Positions 14,593 to 22,014 of a DNA stretch of 22,370 nucleotides are shown one piece after another; the first letter of the stretch is position 1; the number at the start of each line of letters is the position of its first letter. This DNA comes from Pararhizobium sp. YC-54 (lineage in GTDB: Bacteria; Pseudomonadota; Alphaproteobacteria; Rhizobiales; Rhizobiaceae), in assembly GCF_025847205.1 (NCBI RefSeq), contig NZ_JAOYTH010000029.1, forward strand, positions 1 through 22,370. Direction: 5' to 3'. The translations under genes and the position numbers were made by a program. A model generated the notes under the pieces. That model was not told the DNA's origin and did no database searches. It saw only the letters and a list, made by a program, of their open reading frames with translations.

Positions 14593-15675
14593 ATGGATCG
14601 CCCGCACAACGATCAGAGACTTAGTTTTAAAGGCTTTTACCTCCTCGGCTGGGCATCCAGGGTGAGCAACCGAATCTTTTCCGGCCGTTATGCTAAAACA
14701 ATTGCGCGCCTTCAGTCCGAACTCAATCAGAAAGAAGCCGTCATCCAGGAGCAGGCTTCCGCTTTGATTCACAGTCGGAAGATTTTCGACCGTTCGTCAG
14801 CGGCGGCTAGGTTGGGAGTGTGGCAGTGCCGCCTACCCGACAACACGTTGGAGTGGACTGATGTTGTCTACGATATGTTTGATCTCCCACGCGGATCAAA
14901 TCTTGACCGCAACGAGATTGTCAAATGCTACTCAGAGGCGTCAGCGAGAGAGCTCAATACGCTGCGGAGCAAGGCGATTGCTGAGCGCAATGGCTTTACG
15001 ATGGATGCCGAAATCATAACGGCTATGGGCAATCGCCGGTGGATACGCATCACCGCAACGGTCGAATGCGAAGAGAACATGCCGGTTCGCATTTTTGGCA
15101 TTAAGCAGGACATCACAGACGAGAAAATCATGAAGGACCGGACACAGTATCTCGCCGCCTTCGATGTTATGACCGGCTTGGCAAACTGGGCGCAATTTCA
15201 ATCAAAACTCGGGGAATTCTGCACTGACTACGGTCGAGGGACAACACCGACAGCTCTGATTCTTGTCGATCTGGATGGTTTCAAGACGCTCAACGATACC
15301 TTCGGCCACTCCGCTGGAGATGATTGCTTGAGGGAAACCGCCCGCCATCTTGAACACGTTTGTGCACAGGCTGCACTGATTGCACGCATCGGCGGCGATG
15401 AATTCGCAATTTTGGTCAGCGAGGACCGAGATTCGGTGTCGAATATCGCCCGCAAGATTGTCGGAGCGTTGTACAGACCTGTCCATGTTGAAGGGCGCTA
15501 CGTCCAGATTGGGGCTTCTGTTGGAATAGCCTTCATGGATGGCTCGACGCCTTCAGATCTTTTTAAGAAGGCCGACGTTGCGCTTTACGCCGCCAAGGCG
15601 GCGGGGCGGAATACGTTCAAAATATCCGAAGATGCTGACGGTAGCCTTGTTCGTCGGGCGATCGACGCGGCGTAG
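14593..15675 (+). CDS. PAS - GGDEF diguanylate cyclase
   Basis: A 360-residue protein. A coiled-coil-like helix (residues ~30-60, LQSELNQKEAVIQEQ) leads to a PAS domain (~65-185: LGVWQCRLPDNTLEWTD, RWIRITATVECEENMPVRIFGIKQDITDEK) and then a GGDEF domain (~190-345). The signature GGDEF is intact at 267-271, and LVDLDGFKTLNDTFGH is typical. No RxxD inhibitory I-site is seen just upstream of GGDEF (AQAALIARIGGDEF). No membrane segment is obvious, so it should be cytoplasmic. ATG14593 follows TGAGGC. Role: makes c-di-GMP from two GTP in response to a PAS-sensed signal. It lies between two degenerate AraC-tail repeats and next to a repA remnant, which suggests it arrived as cargo. Confidence 0.87.
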   Translation: MDRPHNDQRLSFKGFYLLGWASRVSNRIFSGRYAKTIARLQSELNQKEAVIQEQASALIHSRKIFDRSSAAARLGVWQCRLPDNTLEWTDVVYDMFDLPRGSNLDRNEIVKCYSEASARELNTLRSKAIAERNGFTMDAEIITAMGNRRWIRITATVECEENMPVRIFGIKQDITDEKIMKDRTQYLAAFDVMTGLANWAQFQSKLGEFCTDYGRGTTPTALILVDLDGFKTLNDTFGHSAGDDCLRETARHLEHVCAQAALIARIGGDEFAILVSEDRDSVSNIARKIVGALYRPVHVEGRYVQIGASVGIAFMDGSTPSDLFKKADVALYAAKAAGRNTFKISEDADGSLVRRAIDAA

Positions 15676-15833
15676 AGACAAGCGCGAGAGTTTCAGCGCG
15701 CTCAGAATGACGTTGTCCGGTCAACTCTCATCATTGGCCCAAGGTGCTCCCGGCACGGCAGCGCGCGTTGTTTGCAGCCTTGCTCGACACCATCGCGGCC
15801 GGCTCGAAATCCAGACAGCCGGAATGATCTCTC

Positions 15834-16141
15834 TTACTGTCGTTGCCGGTAGTCAGAGGGTGTGACGCCTGTGGCCAACTTAAATGCCCGTGTCATGTGG
15901 CTCTGGCTGCTGAAGCCGCAGGCAGAAGCGATCTGTGCGATTGGGTCCGTGCTGCACAACATCGATTAGGCGCGCTCGACACGCCGGTGGGTCACCCAGG
16001 CATGCGGGGACACGCCATAGCTTGCCCGGAAACTGCGCTGAAAATCAAACGCGCTGAGCTGCGCGGTCGCCGCCAGATCCTGCAGGCGGATTGTCTCACC
16101 GAGATGGGCCTCGATGTACTCCAGACTCCGGCGCCGCACAT
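15834..16141 (-). pseudogene. AraC-family regulator C-terminal fragment with internal stop (copy 2)
   Basis: The minus strand reads VRRRSLEYIEAHLGETIRLQ, SAFDFQRSFRASYGVSPH, RRVERA, a TAA stop where copy 1 has the Lys codon of AKSML, then SMLCSTDPIAQIASACGF and SSQSHMTRAFKLATGVTPSD. The reading frame is otherwise intact to the stop at 15834. The nucleotide sequence closely follows copy 1 over about 300 bp. The N-terminal sensing domain is missing. A CTCGCGG/CCGCGAG hairpin (16146-16167) lies at its outer edge. Confidence 0.8.
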
Positions 16142-16263
16142 AAGCCTCGCGGACGCAGAACCGCGAGCCATTTCATTTAGCAAACCGAAATTCAATGCGG
16201 TATTGCCATACCCTGGACGGCTAGCATTATGTGTATGCTCCTGCTGGAGCTGAGGACAGACGG

Positions 16264-16911
16264 ATGAAACCCATGACGGATTTCCTCATTGAGGGGCCGG
16301 CCGATGCACGCTTTACGATTCTGCTCGCGCATGGTGCCGGCGCTCCGATGAACTCTAACTCCATGACAGCAGCCACAGCCGCGCTCGTTGCCATCGGGTT
16401 TCGCGTCGCCCGTTTCGAATTCAACTATATGGCGGCGCGCAGAACCTCCGCGTCGAGGAAACCGCCACCAAAGGCCGAAAAGCTGATCCCCGAGTATCGG
16501 TCGGCAATCGAGGCGCTTGAAGTGTACGGTCCACTCATCATCGGCGGCAAGTCGATGGGTGGCCGTGTGGCCAGTATGATCGCCGACGAACTTCATGTGT
16601 CGGGGAAAATCACCGGCTTGCTCTGCCTCGGCTACCCATTCCATCCTCCCGGCAAGCCTACGAGCCTTCGAACACAGCACCTCGAAACAATTCAGACACC
16701 CACCCTGATCTGCCAGGGTACGCGGGACGAGTTCGGAAACGACGCAGAGGTGGCGAACTACGGTTTATCCGATCAGATCGACATCCTCTGGCTTGAAGAC
16801 GGTGACCATGATCTTAAGCCGCGCAAAACCGTTTCGGGGTTCACTGCATCAGATCATCTCACCTCGATGGCAACGGCGGTGAAGCTCTGGACCGAGACAC
16901 TCGATACCTGA
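16264..16911 (+). CDS. Small alpha/beta-hydrolase (KANL3/Tex30, COG3571-like)
   Basis: A 215-residue hydrolase. ILLAHGAGAPMNS provides the oxyanion strand, the nucleophile elbow is G-K-S97-M-G in IIGGKSMGGRVASM, the acid is probably Asp in CQGTRDEFG, and His lies in LEDGDHDLKP. The triad is therefore complete. ATG16264 is preferred because GAGGA stands 7 bp upstream; ATG16231 in the same frame is possible and would add 11 residues. The protein should be cytoplasmic with no signal peptide. Substrate is unknown, and relatives are annotated as dienelactone-hydrolase-like. It converges with repC, leaving only 62 bp between them. No functional link to replication is evident. Confidence 0.82.
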   Translation: MKPMTDFLIEGPADARFTILLAHGAGAPMNSNSMTAATAALVAIGFRVARFEFNYMAARRTSASRKPPPKAEKLIPEYRSAIEALEVYGPLIIGGKSMGGRVASMIADELHVSGKITGLLCLGYPFHPPGKPTSLRTQHLETIQTPTLICQGTRDEFGNDAEVANYGLSDQIDILWLEDGDHDLKPRKTVSGFTASDHLTSMATAVKLWTETLDT

Positions 16912-16973
16912 GCGGATCTCTCCGCCCTACCCGCAGACCGCAAGCATGCAGTGGATCCCAGGACATGATCTCG

Positions 16974-18188
16974 CTAACCCGCTTGTCGTTCAGCGCTGCC
17001 ATTGGCTCGAACCAGCGCCATCAGCATCGGACCGAGCGAGAACTCATCCTTTTCGGCTCGCCGCGTCAGATCCCGCAAATACCCCCCGGCCGAATTGATG
17101 TGCCCTCCTCGCTCGAGGATACAAGCGATCGCCGCAGCCGCCATTTCAGGCCCCATGATGTCGCAGGCATCCTGATACGCGGACGGGCTTACTCCGAGCA
17201 TCGATCGAACGGTAATCGCCGCCGACATCAGTTCCCGCCAACTGCCGATCGTCCCGTTTGCCGCATACATCGCCACCTCCGGGCAGGCCCGCAGCACCAG
17301 ACCGAGTGGGAACGCCTTGATCGGCTCTCGCGTCTGCCTGATGGCTTGGCTCGATTTTCCGCCCTGCTCTTTTCGAGAGCCTGGTTCAGATTCACGGATG
17401 GAATCGGGTTTTGAATTCTGTATGTGCTGACGGTCATCGTCAGCATTGCTAGCGGGATTCTCCGAAACTATTTGGTTTTCCAACATGTTGAGTGTTTCCT
17501 CGAGAAGCATGGACAGCTCATCTAGAATGCCGTCCAGCATTTCGCGTGTCCGGGCCTTCGATATCTGTGAAACCACGCCAACGTAATGGGCTTCGATCTT
17601 CCCCCAATCCCCCGATGCACCCTCTTCCATTGCTGCTGTCAGTATCTTGCGGATATCGCGCCGGCACAGTGAAATCCTCTCCTTGACGATCTTCAACTGC
17701 TTGCGCTCAAGGGCCACCTGCTGCGCCAGGCGCGCCAACTCGTCCGACCGCACGAGAAGTGGCGCTAGGCTGAACCCGAAGGCCTCTTCGACCTCGCCTG
17801 TGCGGTCCTTGCGTGCATACCTCTTGCCATTGGGGCTATCCTTGCGATGGATCATCCCGGCATTCACCAGTATCGCCAGGTTCTCGCGCAGCGTCGTTCC
17901 CGCGATGCCATTGGCCCGTGTCGCCAGCTGGGCGTTCGATGGGAATACGACAAGCTTGTTGCTGTCAGAAAGATTGGTTTCAGGGTAGAATGAGAGCAGG
18001 GCATTCAGCACTGAAAGGGCACGATCTCGCAGGCCCAAAAGCGATCGGGCGTCGCACACGTCTCGATAGATTTTCCACTTGTCGACCGTTTTGCCTTGCT
18101 TGATCTCAGCCGTCTCAATCTGGCCTTTTATCAAGGCAAGCGTCATCGGCCGCCGCCCAAAGGGCGTCGTCACATTTCCAACCTGCAT
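16974..18188 (-). CDS. repC: Replication initiator RepC
   Basis: A 404-residue RepC, the initiator of repABC plasmids, which binds the origin within its own gene. The N-terminus MQVGNVTTPFGRRPMTLALI is the family's usual beginning. A winged-helix-type DNA-binding region follows (ELATRANGIAGTTLRENLAILVNAGMIHRKDSPNGKRY, residues ~90-130). A long charged middle and a C-terminal domain end in GGYLRDLTRRAEKDEFSLGPMLMAL. ATG18188 is preferred over the in-frame start at 18230 because GGTGAAGGAA sits directly upstream and homology begins here. It is third in repABC, separated from repB by 156 bp that encode the antisense ctRNA. Expression should be limited by that ctRNA. An origin inside repC is known for the family but was not located. 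Confidence 0.93.
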   Translation of the reverse strand: MQVGNVTTPFGRRPMTLALIKGQIETAEIKQGKTVDKWKIYRDVCDARSLLGLRDRALSVLNALLSFYPETNLSDSNKLVVFPSNAQLATRANGIAGTTLRENLAILVNAGMIHRKDSPNGKRYARKDRTGEVEEAFGFSLAPLLVRSDELARLAQQVALERKQLKIVKERISLCRRDIRKILTAAMEEGASGDWGKIEAHYVGVVSQISKARTREMLDGILDELSMLLEETLNMLENQIVSENPASNADDDRQHIQNSKPDSIRESEPGSRKEQGGKSSQAIRQTREPIKAFPLGLVLRACPEVAMYAANGTIGSWRELMSAAITVRSMLGVSPSAYQDACDIMGPEMAAAAIACILERGGHINSAGGYLRDLTRRAEKDEFSLGPMLMALVRANGSAERQAG

Positions 18189-18247
18189 TTCCTTCACCTT
18201 TGTTTTGGCAAAAGAAGTCCGCTCACCCAAAACGGCGTCAAAGACTC

Positions 18248-18339
18248 TTGACTATGATTCGTGGAAATGTGATTCTCGTTCTTGCTACAGATACGGGAAA
18301 GGCTTCCACGACGGGAACGTTTGGGGGCCTTTTTCTTTT
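18248..18339 (+). ncRNA. Antisense ctRNA (IncA/RepE-type) between repB and repC
   Basis: On the strand opposite repABC, TTGACT (18248-18253) and GATTCT (18271-18276) lie 17 bp apart as -35 and -10, so the transcript would begin near 18283. It ends in a terminator: AAAGGC (18298-18303) pairs with GCCTTT (18327-18332), an inner stem TTCC/GGAA can form, and a T-rich run follows. Counter-transcribed RNAs at this position in repABC plasmids bind the repC leader and lower RepC synthesis, setting copy number and incompatibility. Confidence 0.75.
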
Positions 18340-18344
18340 GCGGT

Positions 18345-19331
18345 TTAGTCTCCTCGTTGCTTCTCGTTTTCCCTGTACTCCTCAAAGAGGCGCTCCAGGT
18401 TCACCGAAAGAAACTGTCCGAACTTGCCGGCTTCCTTCGCTCTCAACGAAAGCGAAAAACCTCTCCCGGAATTCTTGTATTCTGCCACGACCGATCCGTC
18501 GTCCGGCGTCCAAGTGTTCGCCTGCGAGAGGCGCTTTGGAGCCTTTTTGACCTTCTTGAGCTCAGCTAGAATACGCTCAAAACGATCGTCGGAACTTGAC
18601 TGTTTGAACTGTTCCTCGGCGACGAGGGCATCAACCTTTGCCCTGTTCTCCGGCCGCTCAATCAATTGCGCGAGTTCCAGCCAGCGATCGCGACCGACGT
18701 TCTTTGCGGCGCCAATCGCCGTTGATACTCTCGCCGGCACTCTCCCGGTGACAGACAGCATCCTCGTCAGCATGGGCGCATCAATCGAAAGTGCCAGCAT
18801 TATCGTTGGGCGCTGATAACCCAGGTCGATGAGACGCTGGGAAAATACGGCGCGCTCAATAAACGAGAGGTTCTCACGGGCGGAATTCTCTTGTCCCTGG
18901 GCAATGACATGATCAACGTCCGCGACCTCTTTAACAACAGCGCGAACGGTTCGGCTGAGAAGTTTTGCCGCGCGGACGCGGCGATGCCCAAACACGACCT
19001 GGTAGCGCGCCTCCGTATCCGGGTGAGGGCGCAGCAGGACAGGCGAGTCTTGTCCGCGTTCGCGAATGGCCTCGAGAAGTTGCGCAAACGCCAACTCGTC
19101 GTCTTCCAATCGATCCGAGACGAATGAGCCATCGATCTCTTCCGGATCGATCTCAACAACGGCTTCTCCCTGCAGGATTTGCTCTGCCTTGGCCGCTTTT
19201 TCAGCGAGTTCCCCCAACGAGCTTATCATCGAACGAGAAGCACCACGGGTGGCATAGCCAGGCGTGGCTTTTCTCTCCGGCTTTGCGACGTCAGCGTTGG
19301 TTATATTGGCAAACACATCCTTACGCGCCAT
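18345..19331 (-). CDS. repB: Plasmid partitioning protein RepB (ParB family)
   Basis: A 328-residue ParB-like protein. The N-terminus (MARKDVFANITNADVAKPE) is followed by the RepB-typical SMISSLGEL. The ParB core has the arginine patch YQVVFGHRRVRAAKLL (residues ~110-125) and the ENSARENLSFIERAVF box. A central HTH follows (GYQRPTIMLALSIDAPMLTRML), and the C-terminal part should dimerise. It binds parS and works with RepA to segregate the plasmid. It sits 83 bp after repA in the same operon. I did not find a convincing parS (GTTNNNNGCNNNNAAC) by eye, so the centromere may lie outside the window or be divergent. Confidence 0.93.
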   Translation of the reverse strand: MARKDVFANITNADVAKPERKATPGYATRGASRSMISSLGELAEKAAKAEQILQGEAVVEIDPEEIDGSFVSDRLEDDELAFAQLLEAIRERGQDSPVLLRPHPDTEARYQVVFGHRRVRAAKLLSRTVRAVVKEVADVDHVIAQGQENSARENLSFIERAVFSQRLIDLGYQRPTIMLALSIDAPMLTRMLSVTGRVPARVSTAIGAAKNVGRDRWLELAQLIERPENRAKVDALVAEEQFKQSSSDDRFERILAELKKVKKAPKRLSQANTWTPDDGSVVAEYKNSGRGFSLSLRAKEAGKFGQFLSVNLERLFEEYRENEKQRGD

Positions 19332-19414
19332 ATCGTTCGCTCCAATTTCCGCTTAAACCACTGCGGCGATTGACGAAAATGCTGATGTGTACGGCTGACA
19401 ATTCATCCCGCATC

Positions 19415-20593
19415 TCACCGACCCCAAGCTTCATTCATCAGATTGATAACTTCTGCATTCACAAGATCCAGCGCTTCCCGGGCCCGGTCATAAGTCGCAG
19501 GGGTAAATTGCGAACGCTCGACCTCATAAAGCGACTGCTTGGTGAGACCCGCGTCCGAAATCGCCGTGGACTTCACCATGTGATTTTTCATCATCTGTTG
19601 AGCAAACATGGACTGCATGAATCCAACCATTTGCTGCTGCGGAATGTCCATCGGTTCGTACCGCGTGATCAAATAACGGAACCAATCCAGGCTGACTTTG
19701 ACGCCGGCCGCCTCGATACTCTTGAGAATATTGCCTAGCATCAAAAGAAATTGAGACATCGACATGATATCCAACATCTGCGGATGAACAGTGATGAGTA
19801 CCGAGGTCGCAGCGGTCAGCGCGGTGAGGGTGAGATAGCCAAGCTGGGGAGGGCAGTCGACAACGACGACATCGTACCGGTCGTCCACTTCGGAAAGAGC
19901 GTCGCCTATCCGCGTGTAGAACAACTTTCCTGCCGTGGAGTCCTTGCTCTGCATCGCCAAGGGCGTCTCGTATTCGTATTCCTGCAGTTCGAGATTGGCC
20001 GGGACGACGTCGAGATTTGGGAAGTTTGTGGGCTGAATGATCTCCGTAATCGATCGTCGTGCCTCATCATACCTGAGGGTCTCATAGAAGGACGGTTTCT
20101 CATCCAACTCAGGTTGAATGCCGTACAACGCGGTCATAGAGGCCTGGGGGTCGAGATCGACAGCCAGCACCCTGTAACCGCGAAGGGCAAGGTATTGAGC
20201 AAGGTGAGCTGCGGTCGTGGTCTTTCCGGAGCCACCCTTAAAGTTCACCACGGCAATCACCTGAAGCTTCTCAGTGCCGACCCGGTGTGGAACGCGATCG
20301 AGAACCGATCGAAGCTCATTAATCTGGCTCGCAGTGTAGTAGCGGCGACCTGTCGGCGTTACCGACGGCTCGACGCCCTTTCCTTGCAAATGCAGTTTCT
20401 TGAGATAACTTTGCGAGACACCAACAAATTCGGCGACCTCGGCGAGCGAGAACTGGCGAAGGGTTTTTTGCGCATTCGGCGGAAACTTATCGATGCGGAG
20501 CATGTCGAGCTTGCTTGAGATCTCCCCGCCCTGATCGAGGATCACGTCAGCAAAGCTCATATCTGGCTCGGAAACCGGCCTTGTCACGTTCAT
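19415..20593 (-). CDS. repA: Plasmid partitioning ATPase RepA (ParA family)
   Basis: A 392-residue ParA-type ATPase and the first gene of repABC. An N-terminal DNA-binding region (residues ~45-100: FSLAEVAEFVGVSQSYLKKLHLQG, GRRYYTASQINELR) precedes the deviant Walker A K119-G-G-S-G-K-T-T and the Walker B strand VVVVDCPP. The C-terminal part ends VNAEVINLMNEAWGR. RepA drives plasmid segregation with RepB and represses repABC transcription. ATG20593 is preceded by CTGGA at suitable spacing. The upstream region holds an imperfect inverted repeat at 20611-20648, a possible autoregulatory operator, and lux-box-like palindromes shared with traI. Length and motifs are normal, so it should be functional. 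Confidence 0.94.
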   Translation of the reverse strand: MNVTRPVSEPDMSFADVILDQGGEISSKLDMLRIDKFPPNAQKTLRQFSLAEVAEFVGVSQSYLKKLHLQGKGVEPSVTPTGRRYYTASQINELRSVLDRVPHRVGTEKLQVIAVVNFKGGSGKTTTAAHLAQYLALRGYRVLAVDLDPQASMTALYGIQPELDEKPSFYETLRYDEARRSITEIIQPTNFPNLDVVPANLELQEYEYETPLAMQSKDSTAGKLFYTRIGDALSEVDDRYDVVVVDCPPQLGYLTLTALTAATSVLITVHPQMLDIMSMSQFLLMLGNILKSIEAAGVKVSLDWFRYLITRYEPMDIPQQQMVGFMQSMFAQQMMKNHMVKSTAISDAGLTKQSLYEVERSQFTPATYDRAREALDLVNAEVINLMNEAWGR

Positions 20594-20610
20594 TTTTCCA
20601 GAGACCCTTA

Positions 20611-20648
20611 GTCACGATATTTTATCTAAAATGCGAATTTATCGTCAC
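20611..20648. promoter_or_regulatory. Candidate RepA operator upstream of repA
   Basis: GTCACGATA (20611-20619) and TATCGTCAC (20640-20648) form a 9-bp inverted repeat with one mismatch around AT-rich DNA, 18-55 bp before the repA ATG. Position and AT-rich centre fit a RepA/RepB autorepression site. The assignment is inference. Confidence 0.35.
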
Positions 20649-20685
20649 TGTGAGCCGATTCCCGTTTCCTGACAAGGCAAATAGG

Positions 20686-20702
20686 GTTAACGACTGGTTA
20701 AC
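20686..20702. repeat. Paired GTTAAC sites
   Basis: GTTAAC occurs at 20686-20691 and 20697-20702 with GACTG between, giving a 17-bp near-palindrome in the repA leader. It resembles a dimer binding site, but it does not fit the repABC parS pattern. Confidence 0.3.
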
Positions 20703-20738
20703 GCCGTCGAAAAGCGCGGGCCGGGGCCTTGGAACGCT

Positions 20739-20744
20739 ATTATA
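20739..20744 (-). promoter_or_regulatory. Possible repABC -10 element
   Basis: On the minus strand TATAAT lies at 20739-20744 within a TTATATATAAT run. A TTGAAA stands upstream but only 13 bp away, so the -35 is uncertain. It is the best -10 match in the repA/traI gap. Confidence 0.3.
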
Positions 20745-20805
20745 TATAACGCAGTGTTTTCAATGCGATAAAGGACGTAGTCGCTCGAACTCACCCGTTC
20801 CCTTA

Positions 20806-20823
20806 ACTCCCAAATTTGGGAGT
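20806..20823. promoter_or_regulatory. Lux-box-like palindrome 1
   Basis: ACTCCCAAATTTGGGAGT is a perfect 18-bp palindrome, extended by A and T on either side to 20 bp. Length and symmetry match LuxR/TraR-type boxes, and it lies between repA and the LuxI-family gene. The cognate LuxR-type gene is not in the window. Confidence 0.55.
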
Positions 20824-20892
20824 TCTCTGCACATGAATCATCGGCGCTGGTTCGAGAGCAGCTAGGGAAAATCGCTCGCAACTGCGAATCGC

Positions 20893-20910
20893 ACTCCTAA
20901 ATTTGTGACT
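20893..20910. promoter_or_regulatory. Lux-box-like palindrome 2 (degenerate)
   Basis: ACTCCTAAATTTGTGACT matches palindrome 1 at 15 of 18 positions. It ends 36 bp before the traI start, and the two centres are 87 bp apart. A paired arrangement would allow a TraR-like activator to control both traI and repABC. Confidence 0.5.
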
Positions 20911-20946
20911 TTTCCTCGTCCACTGCGGCATGCAGTTCATTGCCAC

Positions 20947-21501
20947 ATGAAGGTTATTGCACGCAGTAATGCTGTTTCTTGCGAAGACGTTTTGCTGTTG
21001 AACGACATGCACTGGTTCCGGTCCGAGATTTTCGGGTCGCGTCTATCCTGGAATGTCACGATGCGTGACGTTGGTGAATACGACGAGTTCGATGGCTTTC
21101 AACCAACCTACATCCTGACTGTCACTGCGACCTCTCGCGTTGTCGGCTGCGCACGGCTGCTCCCGGCAATGGGGCCTACGATGCTGGACCGGACTTTCCC
21201 CCAGCTTCTCGCTTCTGGAACGCTCAACGCTCATCCGGCCATGATCGAGAGCTCTCGATTCTGCGTGGACACGACGTTTCGTGAAAGGAGGGGAGAGGGG
21301 TCGCTTCGCGACGTTACCTTGATGATGTTCGCCGGTATCATCGAGTGGTCCTTGATCCACGGCTATCGCGAAATCGCGACGGCGACCGATTTACGGTTTG
21401 AGCGGATACTGAACCGTGCCAGATGGCCCATGTCCCGTCTCGGCGAGCCGAAAATGATCAACGAGACGAACAGCGTCGCCGGCCTTCTGCCGGCGGACTA
21501 G
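20947..21501 (+). CDS. traI: LuxI/TraI-family acyl-homoserine-lactone synthase, truncated by an amber codon
   Basis: The LuxI-family invariant residues are all present: R25, F29, W35, E44, D46, D49, R70, F84, E101 and R104, spaced as in known synthases. ATG20947 (MKVIARSNAV) is preferred to the frame opening at 20905. The frame stops at TAG 21499-21501 after AGLLPAD, giving 184 residues. Beyond the TAG the same frame continues ASFDRVKPPNYRSDFHLSKVSAA to a TAG at 21571-21573. This looks like the normal family C-terminus and would restore 208 residues. One base change has therefore removed about 24 residues. The product would make AHL signal from SAM and acyl-ACP; whether the short form works is doubtful. 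It diverges from repABC, as on Ti-type plasmids, and is followed by a trbB remnant. Confidence 0.85.
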   Translation: MKVIARSNAVSCEDVLLLNDMHWFRSEIFGSRLSWNVTMRDVGEYDEFDGFQPTYILTVTATSRVVGCARLLPAMGPTMLDRTFPQLLASGTLNAHPAMIESSRFCVDTTFRERRGEGSLRDVTLMMFAGIIEWSLIHGYREIATATDLRFERILNRARWPMSRLGEPKMINETNSVAGLLPAD

Positions 21502-21573
21502 GCGAGCTTCGACCGCGTCAAGCCACCGAACTATCGCTCCGATTTCCACCTGTCCAAGGTAAGTGCAGCTTAG

Positions 21574-21726
21574 GAGAACGCCCATGCCCCCGTTATTCTC
21601 GCTTCTTCGTTGCAGCGCCTCGAGCAACTCACGGCCGAAGTTAGCCAGCAGCCCATGCAAGCGGTCATCGGCGACGCCGTCGATCTCATCATCTCGATCG
21701 AGCGAACGGGGAAGGGGCGGCGGATA
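21574..21726 (+). pseudogene. trbB: trbB (VirB11-type conjugation ATPase) fragment
   Basis: The plus strand reads LQRLEQLTAEVSQQPMQAVI then GDAVDLIISIERTGKGRRI, the C-terminal ATPase region of TrbB. The Walker motifs and the N-terminal two thirds are absent. An AGGAGA and ATG (21584) stand where a trbB start would lie, but in a different frame, consistent with an internal deletion. Its place directly after traI is the traI-trbBCDE order of rhizobial conjugation operons. The frame then runs into unrelated DUF1612-type sequence. Confidence 0.7.
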
Positions 21727-21731
21727 GGCGC

Positions 21732-21983
21732 CCAACAAGGCAGAAAGCTCTGCGGAGCCTGCGCGGCCAGGGTCACGTCGTCGCCAACGGCGGCGCCAGC
21801 GAAGCAATCGCCGTCGAAGGTGTTGCAGCGGCCGATGGTGAGCCGATTCCTGCTGATGAGGCGGGCAACCGAGGAGGGGAGGGGTCTGATGTCTCCGATC
21901 CGCTCGCGGCAGAGCTGGCGGCGATCGACGCGGTGCTGGCCCGTTCGGAAGCGGCGCTGTTGGAGGCGAGAACGCCCAGCACT
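21732..21983 (+). pseudogene. DUF1612 (RHE_PE00001-family) internal fragment
   Basis: In the third plus-strand frame, without a start codon, the sequence reads LRSLRGQGHVVANGGASEA, a Gly/Asp-rich linker, then [20 protein letters not shown]. The intact DUF1612 protein (7387-8493) has [17 protein letters not shown] at the matching place after a similar acidic linker. Both ends of the family are missing, so this is a recombination scrap joined to trbB. Confidence 0.7.
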
Positions 21984-22014
21984 CATAAAACGAGTTTCGA
22001 CAACTGGGGCGTTG

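Noticed and set aside
16192..16680. 162-residue minus-strand frame opposite the hydrolase
   Set aside because: The plus-strand hydrolase has a complete catalytic triad and an SD; this is its shadow.
19332..19414. Possible parS in the repA-repB gap
   Set aside because: No GTTNNNNGCNNNNAAC match found by eye in this gap or in the repA leader.
18965..19738. 257-residue open frame on the plus strand
   Set aside because: Antisense to repB and repA ends; no domain signal.
19751..20518. 255-residue open frame on the plus strand
   Set aside because: Fully antisense to repA, which carries intact Walker motifs.
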